From: Cloeon dipterum
Taxonomy: Eukaryota > Arthropoda > Insecta > Ephemeroptera > Baetidae
DNA: 64,000 bases
Assembly: GCF_949628265.1 (NCBI RefSeq)
Contig: NC_088787.1
Coordinates: forward strand, 1,912,501-1,976,500
Direction of reading: 5' to 3'
Shown: positions 22,470 through 32,900 of the stretch, one piece after another
Position numbering within the stretch: the stretch's first letter is position 1
Layout of the letters: each line of letters starts with the position of its first letter
Notes under the pieces: model-generated
The model's database searches: none
Told to the model about the DNA's origin: nothing
The model's input: only the letters and a program-made list of their open reading frames with translations
Made by a program: the position numbers and the translations under genes

Positions 22470-23400
22470 ACGCCAAATTGTCTGAGTTGGACATCGGAAA
22501 TTCTGCTATTTGGTTATTCATGCAGCCTTGATGATCTTGAGGTTATTTGCAGTCTCTTCACTGGGAACTGAGCAGGTTTACAATATAACCTTTTTTCAAC
22601 GAAATTGCTCCAGTTGTATATATTGAGTCATTATCAAATTAAAGCCTTTATTCGCGCAAAGCTAATCGAGTTTTACGATCGAGCATCGCGAATTCAAAGC
22701 AGTACGAATTGTCAAGAAACGATTTTTTCAATGGTAGTAATTATCCAGACGGCTTAATTCAAATTGTACTCGTTTTGTGTGGCTTCTCTATTCTGGTGTA
22801 TTACTTGTAAGGGTTTATTTTGGCATGAATAAATCAAATTACTTGGAATTTCACTCAATGTTTTTATTTTCTAAGTAGCATTTTAAAAATCTTAACATTT
22901 GGAAATAAAATACTTAATCGACTTACTATAGTTATTTTGCTTTGAATGTATACGGACTTGATATTTGAATTATTTTTCGTAGTTTGGAATTGAGAAATAA
23001 ACTTTTCCAATCGTTAATAACGCTGTTTCTCTGCAAACTCCCAATCCGAATCCTAAAATTGTAGGATCAAAGTCTCTTTTCCTGGTAATTTTAAAGGTAA
23101 AAACCATAGTGATTAAATCGCGAATTAAATTTGCTTAACAATTTCGGAGTCTACAGGCATAATCATCATTTCATTTATAATTAAAACTGTATAATTCGCA
23201 AATAAAAGTCAGTTTATTTGATACAACTATCAGCTATTTTAAACAACAATAAAAGAAATTCTAATTTGATGAGAAAGATCCTTGAATTAATGGAATGTCA
23301 AAAGTCATCACAATATCCTTCCTCTTTATAAAATATTCCAGCAAACTGGCATTTGACTAATATTCAATTCACAGATGACTTAAAACAAGACTACAAAAGA
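22470..23400. other. Intergenic AT-rich stretch
   Basis: I see no exon, RNA gene or repeat with defined ends here. It separates the LRR array from the UHRF1-like gene and presumably holds the latter's 3' flank on its right side. Confidence 0.5.
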
Positions 23401-23407
23401 ACTCTGT

Positions 23408-26289
23408 TCACTGCTCCTCGGCTTCGACCAGCTTGGGCGACGCCTTCTTGGGGTTGTACCCTGGCAGAAGGGTGTTGAGGATCTGGTCCAGGAGATGATT
23501 GACCTTCACTTCCTTCTCCTCGACAGCTTCCTTGCAGCAGGGGCAGCGTGCCTTTTCCGAAGACATTTCAAAGCAAAGCTACAAAGACAATTAATACCAT
23601 CAGTTTTATTTAAAATAAATTCTCAACTCACAAGGCAAGCATTGTGGCTGCAGGACAAGGTGATTGGCTCTTTGACCACCTTCTTGCAGACGCAGCAACG
23701 AAACTTCTTGGCCAGGGCAGCGATGAAGTACTGGAAAGGATTTTATTATTTTCAAGAAGATTAATTTTTAATATATTCTCACGGGATGGCCGAGCTTGAG
23801 GCTGGCACTCAGGTCGTTCCAGTTTCTGTCGTTGGCCACGTCTTCTTTGATCAGGCCCTCGATGGACGGGGGAAGAACGTAGGGCGGCATTTCCTTCTTC
23901 GGCTTCACCTCTTCGACCGGCAACTTCCTCTTCAGTCGCTTCTCGATGACGACACCCTGGAAATCGGCATTATTCTCAAGGTCTGATACTTATTGTCAAA
24001 TAGATGGTTAAACACATATAAAGTTGATTTAATTGCCAAGAAACGCACTAAAATCGGAAAATTCTTTGTCTGAAAATTTCTCGACGCTGAATGGCTGACG
24101 CAACGTGCACGTCAACAGCTTCAACGGTTGCCTAGCAACGGCTTGCGCGCTATGTGAATTTCGCGGGAGATTCTGTCATGCGCCTGCGTCAACCAATCAG
24201 CGTCGAGAATTCTTAGAGCAAAATAGGAATTTAGTTTGCACGTTCCAGCAAAGTTAAGAACAAATTCTCCGACTTGAAAAGACTCACGTTCTTCTTGAAG
24301 ACCCAGATTTGGCCGCTGGTCACGCCAGGGACTTTTCCGCGGCGATTTTCTGGCACCACGACGCCCGCACTGCGAGGCTGGACAGTAATCTTCGGCTTTT
24401 TTGGCTTCTTCTCGGGGCAGTGGTCGGCGAACACGGCCCGCGTTTCTTCCTCCTCAATGTGGCAGCGTGTGCACAACCTAACCAATCGGAATGTAAATTC
24501 AGGCGTTTTCTACTTTAAGATGGTCTTTGACGAAGGTTCTGGGCACACCAATCGATTCCGGAGGGTCGAATTATGTGAAAGATATTTTTTCCGACCAGAA
24601 AGCCCAGCGCGACGTTCGAACTTTCTTTCCCGCCAAAACCGATGCGAGAAGTGCGCATGCGTGAGAGCTGGCTTGATCGGACAAAGAATTCATTCGTACA
24701 GGCGGTCTCTCTGCAAGTGCGCAAACCAGCTCTCACGCATGCGCACTTCTCGCACAATACGTTCATCGGCACTGTGTGCTTTTAGGAGGGAAAAAATCGA
24801 TTGGTGTGGTCAGAAAATTCGTCAATGACGGTCCTTAGAGCGAATAGAAAGGGGCGTGTCCAGAAAAACCAGTTGAAAAATTATAGCGAAGCTGTTGAAT
24901 TCAATAAAAGGGGGCGTAACCCGCGGTTATCATACCAAGATGGCGAACTGGAAAGTAGTTCAAAAGGAAGCTTAATCTGAAAAACGTCGAAAAGGGGCGA
25001 AACCAAAAAATTAAAAGGGGCGTTACCTTAAATCATGTCCAAATGGGCGTAATTAGCGAAAAGAAAAATCTTTGAGGGAAAAGGGGCGTTTCCAAGAACG
25101 CCATTGAACTTGGAAAATATTTAAAAGGGGGAGTAACCTGAAAACGCGCCCAGAAGGGGGCGTAGCCGGCAAAATCAACGAAAACGAACCATCAAGGGAA
25201 AATGAGCATTAAATAGAACCTTCGTGACCTTGGAAAAAAATAAAAAAGGGGGCGTTCCCCGATAATCTGGAGATTAAATCGTAAGAATCAGTACTCACCA
25301 TTTTTCATTGGCGCGATTTTTTGATTCTGCGTTGGCACAGGACACGTGACACTTGTTTTCGCAATCGCGGCACGTGATAAGCGGCTTTGCTCCGCCTTTG
25401 ACGCCGCAGAAAACGCAGCTGCACGCCCGGCACTTGAACCTCGGGTTCTCCACGCACCGCTCGCACTCTGAAAATAATCGATTTTTCCCTTTTCATTAAT
25501 TTCATTTGGAGAATATGCCTAAAACTGCAAGCTTAATGTAAAATATTAACTAATATATAAATTTTCAGATAGTTAGCTCACGTTTTCTGAGGGTAATCGT
25601 GATTCCCTGCCTGGTCCACTGCTCGCGCGGCGCCAAATCAGGGAATTTGAAGGTGCTGTGTAAGAAGAAGACGCGCTGCTCCGCCATTTTTTCCTCCGAA
25701 GCGAGCAACACCCTTCCGAACACCTCCGGAATCATGTTCGCCGCTTTCTGCACCCTGGTCACCAGCACCTTGTACCTGAAAAGAGCCAATTTGAACCCTT
25801 GCGACCTTGACATTTGAAGGTGTCACCAGCCCCTGTGGCAGTTTGGCATGAGCATGTAGGCCAGCAGGCACATGCCCTTTTCCAGTTCCTTGGCGGACAA
25901 CTCGACGCCCCTGCCAGGCGCCAGAAACTTCAGTTCAACCGAGTTCTCCACCAGTCCAGACCTTTTTGAGTCAGAATTTAATTATTAAATTGCGCAAATC
26001 AACAAAATTCCTCACCGTTTGTTGCGAACGTTGAATTTCATTTCCTTCTCGGAGGTTACGCCCACAATGGAGGCCTCGTGCCACTCGCCGTTCGTCCTGT
26101 CTTGGCACAAAACGGCATCCTCGACCTGCGCAAATTGCAAGGTTAGTTTCCGCAGAAAAATTTACAAAATTAAGAAGCGCCCACCTCGAAAAAGCAGTTT
26201 TTCTTGCTGTTCCTCTTGGTTTCGTCGGAGGTGCTGCAATTGCTTGCTGCTTCAAAGAACGGCAACGGCACACTCCAATTGTAATTCAT
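23408..26289 (-). CDS. UHRF1: UHRF1-like E3 ubiquitin ligase lacking SRA (448 aa, nine exons)
   Basis: Model: complement(23408..23578, 23632..23730, 23783..23956, 24288..24477, 25299..25467, 25582..25775, 25827..25961, 26016..26125, 26185..26289), 1347 nt in frame. Residues about 20-180 match the UHRF1 tandem Tudor domain. A PHD/pre-PHD cysteine cluster runs from C183 to C243 (CERC, CRAC, CVFC, CRDC, CTRC). The RING has C371-x2-C374, C386-x-H388, C391-x2-C394 and C404-x2-C407, and is followed by the typical LLDQILNTLLPGYN end. UHRF1 family proteins read modified histone H3 and hemimethylated DNA and ubiquitinate chromatin. Here the SRA is reduced to its opening motif (VPGVTSGQIWVF, residues ~284-297). 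It joins in phase to the post-SRA linker (PPYVLPPSIEGLIKEDVAND). No ubiquitin-like domain was found upstream. The first codon directly follows an acceptor (TCAG|ATG), so a 5' exon exists and could be non-coding or could add residues. Confidence 0.85.
24079..24208. mobile_element. Short inverted-repeat element (MITE-like) in the UHRF1-like intron
   Basis: Ends at 24079-24101 and 24186-24208 are inverted repeats agreeing at 21 of 23 positions (tctcgacgctgaatggctga and its mirrored partner). The element is 130 bp and has no coding capacity. It sits in the 331-bp intron between the SRA remnant exon and the post-SRA exon. I could not define a target-site duplication with confidence. Confidence 0.55.
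24644..24753. repeat. Perfect 28-bp inverted repeat
   Basis: Positions 24644-24671 and 24726-24753 are exact reverse complements (core agtgcgcatgcgtgagagct) separated by 54 bp. Each arm contains TGCGCATGCG, close to the NRF1 binding consensus. It lies in the unusually long (821 bp) intron of the UHRF1-like gene. It may be a foldback element or a paired binding site. Confidence 0.7.
24838..25262. repeat. Degenerate GGGGCGT repeat tract
   Basis: About ten copies of an aaaGGGGCGTaacc-like motif recur at irregular spacings of roughly 30-60 bp (for example at 24850, 24911, 25003, 25018, 25082, 25156 and 25249). The tract has no clear coding potential and fills most of the long UHRF1-like intron. 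It resembles a decayed minisatellite. Confidence 0.5.
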
Positions 26290-26299
26290 CTGAGGAATT

Positions 26300-27600
26300 A
26301 AATAAATTCAAGCCGAGTCAACAATTAAAAACAAAATCTGAAAATTTGAAGCTGAAATGAACAAGAAGGTGCAGGAACAAATTTTCTTGCGAGCGATCCG
26401 TGCTTTTTAGACGTATTTGCTTATCCTGAGAGTTTAATGACCTGAAAATAAGTAACCTTGCTGCTGACAGCGACTAGACAGTCCGTGTTTTCAGGTCGAT
26501 TTCTCGCTGCAGCTGTCCTGTTTTGTTTTTACAATTAGCTGAAAGCTGAAAGACAAAGGCGGAAAGGCGCGCAAACATTAGGGGTGTAAGAAAAGGAGTT
26601 AAGGATTTGAATCGTGAAAATTATTTTTCTCAATTTAAATACGATATCAGTGTTTTAATTTCATTAAATTAAACCAAAATTATATATTTTAGTTGGTTTT
26701 GAACTAGAGTTGAGGATATTATTGCTATTTTTAGGATTAATTTAAAATTTTGTGTTTTACTCCTTTAAAAAACCTTTTCTTGTGACGTCACGTTCTGCAA
26801 AAATTCTTTGAGGTTTGTCTCGATAATTTTCAATTTTCAATTAATTCGTCAAGTTTCAATCAACTCACAATTAGCAGAATGGACGTCTTGGAAAATCATA
26901 AATACACGCTGGCGCCATCTAATAGCTGGCTTGCATAAAATTAACGGGGAGATTTATTTTAAAATTTTAAAACAAATCATTGAAGCAATGTTGGTAGTTA
27001 TATGCAACGTGCGGAACTCAACAGTCACGCAAAATGCCTACATTGAAGGTCTTTCCGGCGATTTTGCTTGTTGTGCGAATTATTCGAATAATTCAACGCG
27101 ACACAGCAAATAAATTATATTCATCTCTAAGGCTAGCGAGCTTGAAAACAAAAAATGGAGGCAAAGACGTAGCAGAAAGGGACGAGCCATTCCTCCCCCA
27201 CGCCTTCAGGGTTGCAGTCTGGAACTTCGTCAGGAAAATATTGCGAAAATAAGGTACCAAACCTGCTGCTCATCTTCAATACATTAAAAACAAACTGTGA
27301 TGTATTTTTAGTTCCGTGCAGTCAGTCGTTTTCAAATCTGATGTAAATAATAATAAAAAAAAACAACACTGAAAAGCAATGAATTTTGACAAAAACTTGT
27401 CATTTTGAAATTCTTTAAGTTCAACTCTCATCATTTAGCTGCGTGCGTGTGCTGATAAAATTCTCTCGCGTCTGTCGCATCCGCGCGGATGAAAAGAGCA
27501 ATAACAATTTCAAGCGAGAAATTCGCCATTCGCGTGAAAAGTTTTTTAAATCAAAAAACTTTTCTCAGAAAAACTTTTAATTCAATTTTTGCTTCAAACC
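26300..27600. other. Intergenic region upstream of the UHRF1-like gene
   Basis: No supported coding exon is seen on either strand. A TGACGTCA site lies at 26783-26790. A short 5' non-coding exon of the UHRF1-like gene must lie somewhere on the minus strand here, but I could not place it. Confidence 0.4.
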
Positions 27601-27639
27601 GGCATAATTTCCACTTATTTACCGGGTCAAGCATAAAAA

Positions 27640-28001
27640 AATGGAAACAATTAATTTTTAAATGAAATTAACTTCCAATTATTGCCGCGAATAAAAAAAT
27701 AAAAATGTGCGGTGGGTGTAATTGAAATAATTTTGTTCCGGTGGACGAAACACGAGACTGGAAGCTGCTGGCTCAGTGCGGGCGAGAGTTGACCTTGCAG
27801 CGAGGAGAGCCGAACCGCGGTGGGCCACTGGCTACAAATAAAAATTCTAACTCGCGGGAGGCGAATCAGCCGCACCGCACGCACGACGCATGAACGAGAA
27901 GCAGCTGCCGCGAGTCGCGAGTGTTTATAGTTGCGCGCAGCGACCGGCGAGTTGCTCTCTCTGACAATTGTGACGGCACAAAAAGCTGCCTCAACTATTT
28001 G
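27640..28001 (+). promoter_or_regulatory. GC-rich candidate promoter/leader exon A
   Basis: A CpG-rich block (about 27740-27960) with ccgcgagtcgcgagt and cggcgagttgctctctct ends in a good donor after 28001 (TTTG|GTGAGTC). The same block is repeated about 730 bp downstream. The next good plus-strand acceptor before a coding exon is 29951-29952, so I infer a 5' UTR exon of the caspase-NACHT gene. Confidence 0.45.
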
Positions 28002-28394
28002 GTGAGTCAAATTTTGTTAGCCTTATTTTTTCCCGACTCCTTAATTTATTAAATTCGTGCAAATGTTGTGATTGCATGGAGGCTAAACTAAAAAGGAACG
28101 CAACTCTTTTGTATTTTTATTTCAAATAAAGGTTTTGGACTTGTCGCAGAGTGTTCAGTAGAATGAATGGAGAAAAAAGCAGCAAAAATTAATGCAATTC
28201 ATATTTTTTTTGCCATGAATATTGACACAGAGCTTTTCGAATTTAAATATTGTTTGCCATCCGCTGACTGTAATTCGATGAAAAAATTTTCAAAACGAGT
28301 TACGTTCAACCGGAATATCTATTTATTTCTTAGCTTCGACGGCCAGGTATTTAATTTTTGGGGTATACCGGTCCAAGCGTATAAAAAAGGAAAC

Positions 28395-28761
28395 AATTAT
28401 TTTTTTAAGAATTTAATTAAAGGTTGCCGCGTATAAATAGAAATTCAAAGTGTCTAATGGAATGTTATAGGCGCGAGGTGATAAAAGTTTTGTTCGCTGC
28501 ACGAGACTGGCTGCGCTACTGCCTCTGTGCGGCCAAAAGAGGAATCAATTTTTTAAAAATAAAAAGTCTTACTCTGGCGGGAGGCAAATCGCTATAACCA
28601 GCCGCTGCACTCCGCACACACCGCGACGAGAAGCCGGTGCCGCGAGTCGCGAGTTTGCTCCTCCGCGTGGCGACGGCGAGTTGCTCTCTCTTTAAATTAG
28701 GAGGGAAGCTGCCAGGAAAATATCCTTCGCTTCTCAGACTAAATGTGAGATCAACTGTAAG
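28395..28761 (+). promoter_or_regulatory. GC-rich candidate promoter/leader exon B (tandem duplicate of A)
   Basis: It shares the ordered landmarks of block A (cgagactgg, gcgggaggcaaatc, ccgcgagtcgcgagt, cggcgagttgctctctct) and likewise ends in a donor after 28761 (GTAAG|GTAAGCC). Two tandem leaders suggest alternative promoters. From 28762 to 29952 I see only probable leader intron, with no other gene. Confidence 0.45.
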
Positions 28762-29960
28762 GTAAGCCAATTGTTTTGAGGGTAGCTTTGCAATTTACTC
28801 TATTCGTCACTTGAAAAGCAATCGTAATAATTACTGCGGCAACGGGTTTTGATCGCATCGCGACATCGCGAGGCTAAATTAAATAAGAATGCAAAGAAAG
28901 AATTATTCGAAATCATATTTAATTTTTCATGCATCATCGTGAAATATATTTTTGTCTACAATCTAGCCACAGAGCTTGCCGTATATGCCGCGACTGCTGC
29001 GATAAGATAAGATTAGCCGAGCGGCCCTGAGAGCCGCTCTTAGACTTTTCGTGCGCGTGTTGCTCCAATCTTTCCCTTCCTCGTCAGCGGACCAGCTGCG
29101 TGGCTGATTGACGGATATGTTATCATACCGATTAAAATCATTAAGCTTGGGATCGAACACCCAAATTAAATGCCTTTTCACAATTTACTACCGTGTTGAG
29201 ATTCTTTTTGTGCACTTCATTATTTTCTGGGAAATATTGAAGAGTGCAGAATAGGAAATTTATGATGAGTTGATACCGCAAAATCCATCAAAGTGAGAAG
29301 AATAAACCTTGCCACTACAAGGATAAAACTTGTCAAAAGCGCGATGGCATAATTATGGTCAAAGCGTTTTTAATAAGAGCCGAAAGGTTTTATTCGTGTG
29401 GAACAAGCAAAATGGGCGATCCGCCACCCTCACACGTGATTTGCGGTGTGTTTTATTCAAGAACTTCGTGCGATACGTTGAAAAATATTTTGCATGATCC
29501 GCTTATCGTTGGTTGCATTGAGTTATATGCTATTTTAATATTAGATTCAATCGCGTGCAGAAAAATTTGGTGTTTGTTGATTTTAAAAACAGTGCTACAT
29601 TAGGCCAAAAGTCAAAATAGGTAAGAAAAAGGTAAGGCACGAAGCAAAGGTACCATGCTTTGCAAAAGGATGTGTTAGGATATGTACATATTTCAAGTAA
29701 TAATGTAATGTTGTTAAAAATAACTTCTATTTTATATATTGAATGCGTCTTGCGCATGACAGGTGAACAATCACACCCCCTCACAAGTCATGACCCAAAA
29801 GGTGCCTAATAGGCATAACACCCAAAAGGTATGCGGCTCCCATTTCCTAGAAACCATGAGGTTGAAATTTTACCCCCGTCGAGAACTGGACACAAATCAT
29901 TTATCCACGACCTTGGAGGTAACTAGTGGTTTTCACTGATTTTTTTTCACAGCGGAAAAA

Positions 29961-32900
29961 ATGCCTGAGGGGCCAGCAAATCTAGGATATTTCGTGTCAA
30001 AAGACCAACCTAGAAAAAACGCAGACAAGTATAAGCATCGTTGAAGTTTTTCAATATAATATTAATTTAAAATACATATCATCAGTGTCTGCGTGCTTGT
30101 CGTTCACTACAACTTTAAAAATGCCAAGGACGAATCCTGGATTCGGGAAGGGGATGCTCAGGACGTAGAGAATCTGGATAAAACCTTCAGAGTGAACCGG
30201 AACTGCAACTTCTGCAGTTGGTTGGCACCTGAAAAAGGGGAGTTGCTTGAACTTCTCTCCGATCATGAAAACATATTAGGAAAATTCGGCTGTACAGGTA
30301 AAATAAGGAAACACTTGTCGAAGAATGTGTTATATCGTATCGATTTTACGGATTTTACAGATGTTCCATCAGTGTTTATGCTTTACATTCTTTCTCACGG
30401 TGACAGAGATGGAAAAATCTTCACTGACCACTACCAGAAAGAAGACCCGAATGACTTTGTTTGCTTCACTACCGCGGAGATATTCGAGTCTCTGAAAATG
30501 CTGACTGGTTTTGAGGATTGTCTCAAATTAATAAACTTCGGTGTAAGTCTCTATTTAGATATCATCAAGACTCGTATTAAAATAATTTATTTATAGCCAT
30601 GCAGAGGGGAGCTGATAGACACACTTTTTTACGAAAATGACGAAGATTTCAAGAACGAAAATTCCTGCCGAATTACCTACAGCCCTATGATGAGAAACAC
30701 GGTTGTGTTCTTCTCAACAGTCGAAAGTAAGACTAATATAAATAAGAATTCGATTCTCTAGCTTAATTGCAATATATTTCCCAGCGACCAAGGCCAAACG
30801 AGACCAGAAAGGAACAACATTCGCCTTGCTTACGTGCAAGGTCTTAGATTCGCTTGAGAAGGACGAGAGTCTCATAAATGTCCTGACAACTATTCAATAT
30901 GAAAGCCACGAAATTGCGGGCAAAGAGAAAAGTGGACAAACTCCCGAAGTAAAGATATTTTCTCAGGACAGAAGTTTTGTCTTCTCAAAGTGAGTTTTCA
31001 TGATTGAACAGGCATGGCCTGGGTTTGAATAAAAATATGTGATGAATAATTGAATGTTTCAGAATTTCTACCAATGATTCATCTTCATCGACAATTGAAG
31101 CAATGAGTATTAAAAATAAAAGGGAACGCGAGTTTTACTCGTGGAAGTCAAGTTCAGGGGAAAACTTGCGCCACCGCCTTGCGTTCCTAATTTCCGCAAA
31201 GCCTAATGATCAGTTGAAAGAAATGAAATGGGCTTTGTCGCAAAACCTAGATTTTGAGACCCACGAAAGGATGCTGAGAGGAAATCCATGGGTGTCCATA
31301 AATGAAGGTTTAACGACTATTTGGAATCGATAAGCTGGAAATTATCAATTCATATTTTAGCCTCAAGGATCGACTCAGACATTGGCTGCATTTTCCTGAT
31401 ATTTTTTGGGCAAGTGAGTGAAAACAAGGTCACGAATGAGGTTTGCGTAGAAGTGGACAGTAAAGAAATTGCAGTATCTGAAATACTGCTCAAGTTTATT
31501 GGACCAAAAAACGAACAGTGGATTGGAAAACCCAAAATATTATTCCTTGTGAATCAGGAAATGAGCTCAACTGACGCCGTAAGTGCATTTTTTGTTATTT
31601 ATTCGATCTCAAAAAATTTCAAATTGGTTAAGATATCGAAATAGAATCATATAAAATTATAAAACTCACTGTACTTTGTTTCTAAAGATGGGATCAACAC
31701 AGACCAAGATGAAAATATCAGCAACAAACCACAGTGGCTGGTTAGTCCTAATTTTGCACAACAAAGGTAGATTTTGTAGATTTTCAAATAAACTGTGAAT
31801 AAATAAAAAAACTTCCATTTATGTAGAAGAACTTCAAAAGCTGATCGAAATCTTCAAAGGGCAAGAGTTGAAAAAGGAGAAAAGTCTTCAAGAAGTGCTC
31901 GCAACTCTGCTCATTTCCGACTCAATCGTAAATAGGGATATGCTTAACTCGACGCTCCAATATCTTCTCAATTTTCCCGACTGGCCAAGGTCTTTTGTTG
32001 AATTTGACTTTTCAGTTACTAGGCCTGAAAAATCTCGACTAGAGCGAGTCAGCTTTAAAAGCCTGGTGGAGGAATTAGCAACAGAAAAACAAATCTGGCT
32101 CTTGAGTTCCGTCGCAGGATCAGGAAAAACGACAATTCTCAGGGAAATGGCTTTTCAACTCGGGAAACTAAATCCAGAATTAAGAATTTTACGTATATCA
32201 CTCCCGAGAGTTTCGCTCACCTCTCTAAAGAAGAACGTGACTGAGATTGAATTTCTCGAGAATGTCACGCACAATTCACACGAGGAAATCATAAAAAGCA
32301 TAGCAAGTAAGCAATGTGTTGTGCTTCTTGATGGGTTTGATGAAATCCTACGTCCTGTAAACCAAGAAAAAATTCTGAATGTTCTCGAAGCTCTACAAAA
32401 GAAGCAGATATCAGTTTGGATCGGAACGAGACCTCACGCAGCAGAAGCAATCCAAAAGCGGATTTCAAAAGCGGTTTCAGTAGAGATTAATCCCTTGAAT
32501 AAAAAGCAACGAATCGAGTTAATGAAGCTAGAGACTGGAAAAAGTCAAGACGAATGTGAATTGTTCATTGAGAACTTTACATCAAATGACATCTTACAAA
32601 ATCCTTTGCACCTTTCTCTGGTTGCAAAGTACGAGGTCGAAGGAAACTTGTACCAAATCTACGACCAGGTTGTGCGACGGAAAGTGGAAGACTCTCTGAT
32701 CAATAAAGGATTTGATAAAAACAATGAAAACGTATTTCCCGGAAAACTAAACGAAGGTTTGGAACGTCTTCAAGAGGTAGCAAGTTGCCACATCAGAGGA
32801 GTTGAACTAATTGGTGGAAGTAGAAAAGAACTAGAAAAAATTAACTACTATGGCATTGCCACGTTTGAAAACAATGAAGTTATTTTCGTTCACCAGACTT

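Noticed and set aside
24274..24828. A 184-codon plus-strand open frame
   Set aside because: It is the antisense of a well-supported UHRF1-like exon and its intron, with low-complexity basic composition.
28980..29050. GC hairpin (gagcggccctgagagccgctc) as a possible tRNA or other RNA gene
   Set aside because: It lacks tRNA A/B boxes and an anticodon arm; a simple stem only.
29831..29952. An upstream exon (ATG at 29831) that would add about 32 residues to the caspase-NACHT protein
   Set aside because: The frame is open and in phase, but it needs a 34-bp intron (29919-29952), shorter than any other intron here. The acceptor fits better with the upstream GC-rich leader exons, so I start at 29961.
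30093..30596. Treating the caspase segment and the NACHT-ankyrin segment as separate genes
   Set aside because: All introns between 30542 and 31827 have good sites and keep phase across six junctions, and there is no stop or promoter-like break between them.
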